DNA of 64,000 nt from an uncultured Lachnospiraceae bacterium (GTDB lineage: Bacteria > Bacillota > Clostridia > Lachnospirales > Lachnospiraceae), in NCBI GenBank assembly GCA_934294885.1, contig CAKRAK010000012.1, forward strand, positions 21,137 to 85,136. The letters run 5' to 3'. Shown one piece after another: positions 59,690 to 64,000 of this stretch (positions within the stretch are counted from its first letter, which is position 1; every line of letters begins with the position of its first letter). The notes beneath the pieces are model-generated. The model did no database searches. It worked only from the letters and a program-made list of their open reading frames with translations, and had not been told where the DNA came from. Both the position numbers and the translations under genes were made by a program.

Positions 59690-61408
59690 ATGCGTATAGG
59701 AGTTGGTAGAAAAAAAATCAGAATGGGTGACTTGCTGGTTGCAGCAGGTGCCATTACAGAGGAACAGTTACAAGAAGCACTGGCATTGCAAAAGGAAAAA
59801 GGTCAGAAGCTGGGTGTTACATTAGTTGAATCTGGTATCATCAGTAAGGAATTATTGATTGCGGTTTTAACCCAACAGATGGGGGTAGAATTTATTGATC
59901 TGAAGGGATGCTCTTTCGATGATGATGTGTTATCGCTGATACCGGAAGATATCGTTATGAAGTATAACGTTATCCCTCTTGGATTTGACGAGACGAATCC
60001 GAATGTATTAAGGGTTGCTATGGCAGATCCCATGGATCTTATCGCGGTAGATGATATTTCTATCGTAACAAACTGCCAGATTGAACCGATTCTTGCGTGG
60101 GAGGAAGATCTTACAGAGACAATCGGTAAATATTATGGTAATCATCAGGCGATGGAAGCTGCCGAAGCATATCGAAAAGAGCAGGAGATGTCCGGCTTGT
60201 CTCAGGCAGAAGAAGATGAGTATAATGCAGATATTGAGAATTCTCCGATTGTATTGTTGGTTAAGCAGATTTTAGAAGGTGCGGCGAGACAGAGAACTTC
60301 CGATATTCATATCGAACCTCTCGAAACCTCTGTTCGTGTCCGTTACCGTATCGATGGTGTTTTAAAACAGGTTATGTCTTATGATTATTCCCTGTTATCA
60401 GGTATTGTTGCCCGTCTTAAGATTATGGGTGGAATGGATATCTCTGAAAAACGTAAACCACAGGATGGTCGTATTACCATTATGGTAGACAGAAAGGAGT
60501 ACGATATCCGTGTATCTATGTTACCGACGGTATACGGAGAGAAAACCGTTATGCGTCTTGCAGCAAAGGATGGTCTTACCAGACCGAAGTCGGGTCTTGG
60601 TCTTTCGCCGGAGGAAGAAGCTGTATTTGATGGAATTCTGAGTAATCCTCATGGAATTATTCTGGTTACTGGACCTACCGGTTCCGGTAAATCAACTACA
60701 CTGTATACGGCTTTGTCGGAATTGAATACAGAAGAAGTTAATATCGTTACCGTTGAGGACCCGGTAGAGGCGAACATTGCCGGTATTAATCAGTGTCAGG
60801 TTAATGAAAAAGCTGACATGACATTCCCCGCAGCCCTTCGTTCTATTCTTCGTCAGGACCCGGATATCATTATGATCGGTGAGATTCGAGACGGTGAGAC
60901 AGCCGATATCGCGGTTAAAGCGGCTATCACAGGTCACTTGGTTGTATCTACACTCCATACCAACTCTGCAGCATCTACCGTAACCCGTCTGATTGATATG
61001 GGAATTGAACCTTATACGGCAGGTGATGCTTTAGTAGGTGTTATTGCTCAGCGTCTTGTTCGAAGACTTTGTTCCTGCAAACAACCAAGATATGCGGAAG
61101 AACATGAGAAGAAGCTTCTTGGTGTAGCAGATGTAGACGATGATATTATTTTATATGAGCCGAATGGCTGCCCGTTGTGTAATGATACCGGATTCTCAGG
61201 ACGAATCGGTGTGTACGAGATGATGACGGTAACCCGTTCGTTACAGCAGGTTATTGCAACCAACGCACCTGCGAATGAAATTGAACGTCAGGCTTTGGAT
61301 GAGGGTATGCACACTTTGAAGATGAGCTGTTCTAACCATGTATTGAATGGTATAACATCTATAGGAGAGATGCGTAAGATTGTATACGAAGCAGGAGACG
61401 AATATTAA
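59690..61408 (+). CDS. pilB: type IV pilus assembly ATPase PilB with MshEN domain
   Basis: Hexameric motor for pilus extension (GspE/PilB family), 572 residues. The N-terminal domain has two 24-residue MshEN motifs, residues 11-34 (RMGDLLVAAG...L...Q) and 40-63 (KLGVTLVESG...L...Q), separated by exactly five residues, the pattern that binds c-di-GMP. The motor has RTSDIHIEP, Walker A GPTGSGKSTT, DPVEANI, Walker B DIIMIGEIRDGETA, STLHTN, and the CxC...CPLC zinc site. AGAGG precedes the ATG. pilT follows 37 bases later. Confidence 0.96.
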   Translation: MRIGVGRKKIRMGDLLVAAGAITEEQLQEALALQKEKGQKLGVTLVESGIISKELLIAVLTQQMGVEFIDLKGCSFDDDVLSLIPEDIVMKYNVIPLGFDETNPNVLRVAMADPMDLIAVDDISIVTNCQIEPILAWEEDLTETIGKYYGNHQAMEAAEAYRKEQEMSGLSQAEEDEYNADIENSPIVLLVKQILEGAARQRTSDIHIEPLETSVRVRYRIDGVLKQVMSYDYSLLSGIVARLKIMGGMDISEKRKPQDGRITIMVDRKEYDIRVSMLPTVYGEKTVMRLAAKDGLTRPKSGLGLSPEEEAVFDGILSNPHGIILVTGPTGSGKSTTLYTALSELNTEEVNIVTVEDPVEANIAGINQCQVNEKADMTFPAALRSILRQDPDIIMIGEIRDGETADIAVKAAITGHLVVSTLHTNSAASTVTRLIDMGIEPYTAGDALVGVIAQRLVRRLCSCKQPRYAEEHEKKLLGVADVDDDIILYEPNGCPLCNDTGFSGRIGVYEMMTVTRSLQQVIATNAPANEIERQALDEGMHTLKMSCSNHVLNGITSIGEMRKIVYEAGDEY

Positions 61409-61445
61409 TATTACGAGATAAATAATAACCGGAAGGGGAAGAATT

Positions 61446-62498
61446 ATGATAGACATTAAAGAATTGTTAGCATTTTCAGTGGAACAGAAAGCATCCGACG
61501 TACATATTGCAGTTGGTATACCGCCAAAGTTTCGTATACATGGTAAACTGACTGATGTGGATTGTCCGCCTTTGACACCGATGGATGCGGCAGAGATGAT
61601 TAGTGGAACGATGACGAAGCGTCATCAGGATATTTTGAAGGAGCGTGGAGAAGTCGATTTTTCTTTTGACTCAGAAGAGACCGGACGATTCCGTGTAAAT
61701 GTATTCTTGGATCGTGGTAATATGGCGGCTGCTTATCGACGGGTTGAGACGGTTATTCCAAGACCGGATCAGTTAGGTATTCCAAAGGAGGTCGTTGATT
61801 TATATAAGAAGAAGCGTGGACTGGTATTGGTAACAGGACCTACCGGTTCTGGTAAGTCAACAACACTTGCTTCTATTATTAACAAAGCAAACGAGAATTT
61901 GACGGATCATATTATTACCTTGGAGGACCCAATCGAGTATGTGCATCATCATAAGAAGTCAGTTGTAAACCAACGTGAGGTTGGCGTAGATACCATGAGT
62001 TATGCGAATGCCATGAGAGCTGTTCTTCGTGAGGATCCGGATATTATTCTTTTGGGAGAGATGCGTGACTTAGAGACAATCTCGACAGCGATTACCGCGG
62101 CTGAGACCGGACACTTGGTATTTTCAACCTTACATACGATTGGCGCAGCCAGTACCATTGACCGTATCATCGACGTATTCCCGACGCATCAGCAGCAGCA
62201 GACCAGAGTTCAGCTTGCTATGATTCTGGAAGGTGTTATTTCTCAGGCGTTGATTCCTGCGGAGGATGGAAGAGGACGAGTTGCAGCCTTTGAGGTAATG
62301 TTTGGAAGCCCTGCAATTCGAAGCCTGATTCGTGAACAGAAGGTACATCAGATCCAGTCAACCATTCAGACAAGCAGACAGATGGGAATGATTACTTTGG
62401 ATGATCATTTGTATGAATTGTACAAAGAGGGTGCTATTAGTAGAGAGAATGCTTTGATTTATGCACAAGATGCTCAGGCATTGAAGAAAAAAATGTAA
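61446..62498 (+). CDS. pilT: type IV pilus retraction ATPase PilT
   Basis: Motor for pilus disassembly and retraction, 350 residues. KASDVHIAVGIPPKFRIHG at the start, Walker A GPTGSGKSTTLASI, LEDPIEYVHHHKKSVVNQREVG, Walker B DPDIILLGEMRDLETI, STLHTIGAASTIDRIIDVFP, and the retraction signature AIRSLIRE (family AIRNLIRE). This signature separates PilT from PilB paralogues. GGAAGGGGAA precedes the ATG at 61446. Confidence 0.96.
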   Translation: MIDIKELLAFSVEQKASDVHIAVGIPPKFRIHGKLTDVDCPPLTPMDAAEMISGTMTKRHQDILKERGEVDFSFDSEETGRFRVNVFLDRGNMAAAYRRVETVIPRPDQLGIPKEVVDLYKKKRGLVLVTGPTGSGKSTTLASIINKANENLTDHIITLEDPIEYVHHHKKSVVNQREVGVDTMSYANAMRAVLREDPDIILLGEMRDLETISTAITAAETGHLVFSTLHTIGAASTIDRIIDVFPTHQQQQTRVQLAMILEGVISQALIPAEDGRGRVAAFEVMFGSPAIRSLIREQKVHQIQSTIQTSRQMGMITLDDHLYELYKEGAISRENALIYAQDAQALKKKM

Positions 62499-62550
62499 TA
62501 AAATGTCATGGTAAAATTTGACATTCATAACAATAAAATGCAAAAATCTG

Positions 62551-62579
62551 TTGCATTATTTATAAAAATAGAGTAATAT
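62551..62579 (+). promoter_or_regulatory. promoter of pilC
   Basis: TTGCAT (62551-62556), 17-base spacer, TAATAT (62574-62579), in the 164-base AT-rich gap between pilT and pilC. Confidence 0.5.
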
Positions 62580-62662
62580 CTATAGTATCGTAAAATGTTA
62601 ATAAAATGTTCATATTTTATACGTAATTAGAATATGGAATGAAAGAATGGTGGAGGAGCAGT

Positions 62663-63871
62663 ATGGCACAGTTTAACTACAAAGCGGTTGGTGCAGACGG
62701 TAAAGCGAAAAAAGGCTCTATCGAAGCGGCAGATCGTGAAAGAGCAATGGACAAGCTGAAGTCGGAAGGATTATCTGTAACGGACATGACAGAGGCTGGT
62801 GAGAAGGTTCAGGTAGGACTTTTTAAGAAGAAGGTTAAGAACAGAGATTTATCAATTCTTTGTAAACAGATGGTAAGTATTCTGAATGCCGGTGTTACAG
62901 TAATTGTTGCATTGGATATGCTGGCAGAACAGATGGATAATAAGACTTTACAAAAGGCCTTGGTTGAAGCAAAGTCTTACGTGGAAAAAGGTGGTACGCT
63001 TTCGGATGCCATGCGTTTGAATCCGGATGTGTTTCCTCAGATGATGGTGAATATGATCAGTGCCGGTGAAGCAACCGGTAGTATGGAGACATCCTTTGAC
63101 CGATTATCTACTCATTTTGAGAAGGCAGATGCGGTAGCAGGAAAGATTAAAGGAGCACTTACATATCCGATTATCGTTTTGATAGTTGCGGTGTTGGTTA
63201 TTGTAGTGGTTATGGTAGCGGTTATTCCTACTTTCGTGGATATGTTCGCAGAGATGGGTACAGCATTACCACTTCCTACGAGAATTATGATGGCTGGTTC
63301 TGATTTCATTCTTCAGAAATGGTGGTTATTAATAATTATTATTGCTGTGGTTGTTGTTGCGATTAAGATGTTTAAGGCTACACCGACAGGACAGCTGTTC
63401 TTTTCAAAGATTGCAATCAAGATGCCAATCTTCAGCGATTTGGTAATCAAACAGAATGCATCACAGTTTTCCAGAACCTTAAGTACCTTGATGGGTGCCG
63501 GTGTTCCGATGTTGGATTCTATCGATATGGTTGCCAAGATGATGAATAACAAGATTTTCCGTGATGGATTAATGGATACAAAAACTCAGGTTGCCAAAGG
63601 TATTCCTTTATCAAAGCCATTAAGGGATATGGAAGTATTCCCTACTATGTTAGTACAGATGGTTAAGATTGGTGAAGAGACCGGTAACATTGAAGATATG
63701 ATGGACAAGGTTGCTGATCTTTATGATAGAGAGGTAGACCTTGCAACTGAATCATTAACAGCAGCTATGGAGCCGTTAACTATGGTTCTTATGGCAGGTA
63801 TCGTAGGTATGATTGTTGCCGCTGTATACGGACCAATCCTTAGTATGTACGACGGTATCGACAATATGTAA
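62663..63871 (+). CDS. pilC: type IV pilus inner-membrane platform protein PilC
   Basis: T2SSF/PilC membrane platform, 402 residues: FNYKAVGADGKAKKGSIEA at the N-terminus, then two repeats of the T2SSF domain (CKQMVSILNAGVTVIVALDM; FSRTLSTLMGAGVPMLDSID), each with a cytoplasmic helical bundle, three transmembrane helices, and VFPQMMVNMISAGEATGSM and VFPTMLVQMVKIGEETGNI loops. GGAGGAG at 62651-62657 sets the start at 62663; the frame back to 62639 lacks support. Pilin genes probably follow beyond the window. Confidence 0.95.
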   Translation: MAQFNYKAVGADGKAKKGSIEAADRERAMDKLKSEGLSVTDMTEAGEKVQVGLFKKKVKNRDLSILCKQMVSILNAGVTVIVALDMLAEQMDNKTLQKALVEAKSYVEKGGTLSDAMRLNPDVFPQMMVNMISAGEATGSMETSFDRLSTHFEKADAVAGKIKGALTYPIIVLIVAVLVIVVVMVAVIPTFVDMFAEMGTALPLPTRIMMAGSDFILQKWWLLIIIIAVVVVAIKMFKATPTGQLFFSKIAIKMPIFSDLVIKQNASQFSRTLSTLMGAGVPMLDSIDMVAKMMNNKIFRDGLMDTKTQVAKGIPLSKPLRDMEVFPTMLVQMVKIGEETGNIEDMMDKVADLYDREVDLATESLTAAMEPLTMVLMAGIVGMIVAAVYGPILSMYDGIDNM

Positions 63872-63880
63872 TAACAATGA

Positions 63881-63999
63881 GTCATGCATCACCGGAAATG
63901 GGTGTGCTCCACTCTGTGCTTGCACAAGAGTGAGCACAGACATTTCCGGTGATATAGGACGAATGTCCTAGCATCGAGCCGAAGGCGAGATGGCATGAC
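63881..63999. ncRNA. four-way-junction element downstream of pilC
   Basis: Nearly every base pairs. Closing stem GTCATGC / GCATGAC (63881-63887 with 63993-63999). Arm 1: 13-bp ATCACCGGAAATG / CATTTCCGGTGAT (63888-63900 with 63941-63953), continued by TGTGCTC/GAGCACA, ACTCT/AGAGT and GTGC-TT-GCAC. Arm 2: TAGGAC-GAAT-GTCCTA (63955-63970). Arm 3: CATC-ga-GCC-GAA-GGC-ga-GATG (63972-63992) with tandem G-A mismatches. No coding potential. It may be a structured RNA (leader of the next pilus gene or small RNA) or a palindromic DNA element. Not matched to a known family from memory. Confidence 0.6.
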
Positions 64000-64000
64000 G

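Overview
The window is a contiguous piece of a low-GC Gram-positive chromosome, most likely a spore-forming member of the Lachnospiraceae (Clostridia); the genus cannot be fixed from the sequence alone. Evidence: AT-rich composition, strong AGGAGG-type ribosome binding sites, frequent TTG/GTG starts, sporulation genes (gpr, spoIIP, sigK), a perfect CIRCE operator before hrcA-grpE-dnaK-dnaJ, and gene orders shared with Bacillus (comEC-holA-rpsT-gpr-spoIIP-lepA-hemW-hrcA-grpE-dnaK-dnaJ-prmA and ireB-ruvX-DUF1292 followed by mltG-like-trmR-trhP). No tRNA, rRNA, CRISPR array, insertion sequence or prophage was seen. No stretch longer than 300 bases lacks a gene; the longest gaps (9447-9723, 20987-21274, 21539-21758, 23874-24092) are described in the feature list.

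Bases 1-13601 hold metabolic genes: the end of a branching enzyme with an odd active site and a repeat tail, an MscS channel, and arginine biosynthesis (argD, argH, argC, argB) mixed with NAD biosynthesis (nadB, nadC). Between argD and argH lies an orphan relative of conjugative VirD4/TraG coupling ATPases that has lost its ATPase motifs. A sugar-binding lipoprotein and a YdcZ transporter follow. Bases 13736-20986 are a DNA-uptake region: comEA and comEC flank a response regulator, a sensor kinase and a GerMN lipoprotein that look like one operon, followed by holA.

Bases 21275-33925 carry rpsT, sporulation genes, lepA, hemW and the heat-shock operon ending with prmA. In Bacillus prmA is followed directly by rsmE and mtaB; here a 14.4-kb block of ten co-directional genes (33946-48351) separates prmA from rsmE. 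This block is the most interesting part of the window. It encodes a cytidylyltransferase-aminotransferase fusion, an ornithine-cyclodeaminase-like enzyme, a YidC-like domain fused to a teichoic-acid-type glycerophosphotransferase, an alkaline-phosphatase-superfamily membrane enzyme, WecB, and a GtrA/GT2/GT-C/YfhO glycosylation set. Together they suggest a pathway for a phosphate-containing, glycosylated, probably amino-alcohol-decorated surface polymer.

Bases 48404-58900 return to housekeeping: rsmE, a cysteine desulfurase with thiI, a His-less HPr-like protein, mtaB, ireB, ruvX, DUF1292, RNase J with YlbF, a short MltG-like protein, and the tRNA U34 pair trmR-trhP. sigK lies on the minus strand without a processed pro-sequence. 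The right end holds type IV pilus motor genes pilB (with a predicted c-di-GMP-binding domain), pilT and pilC. They are followed by a 119-base element that folds almost completely into a four-way junction.
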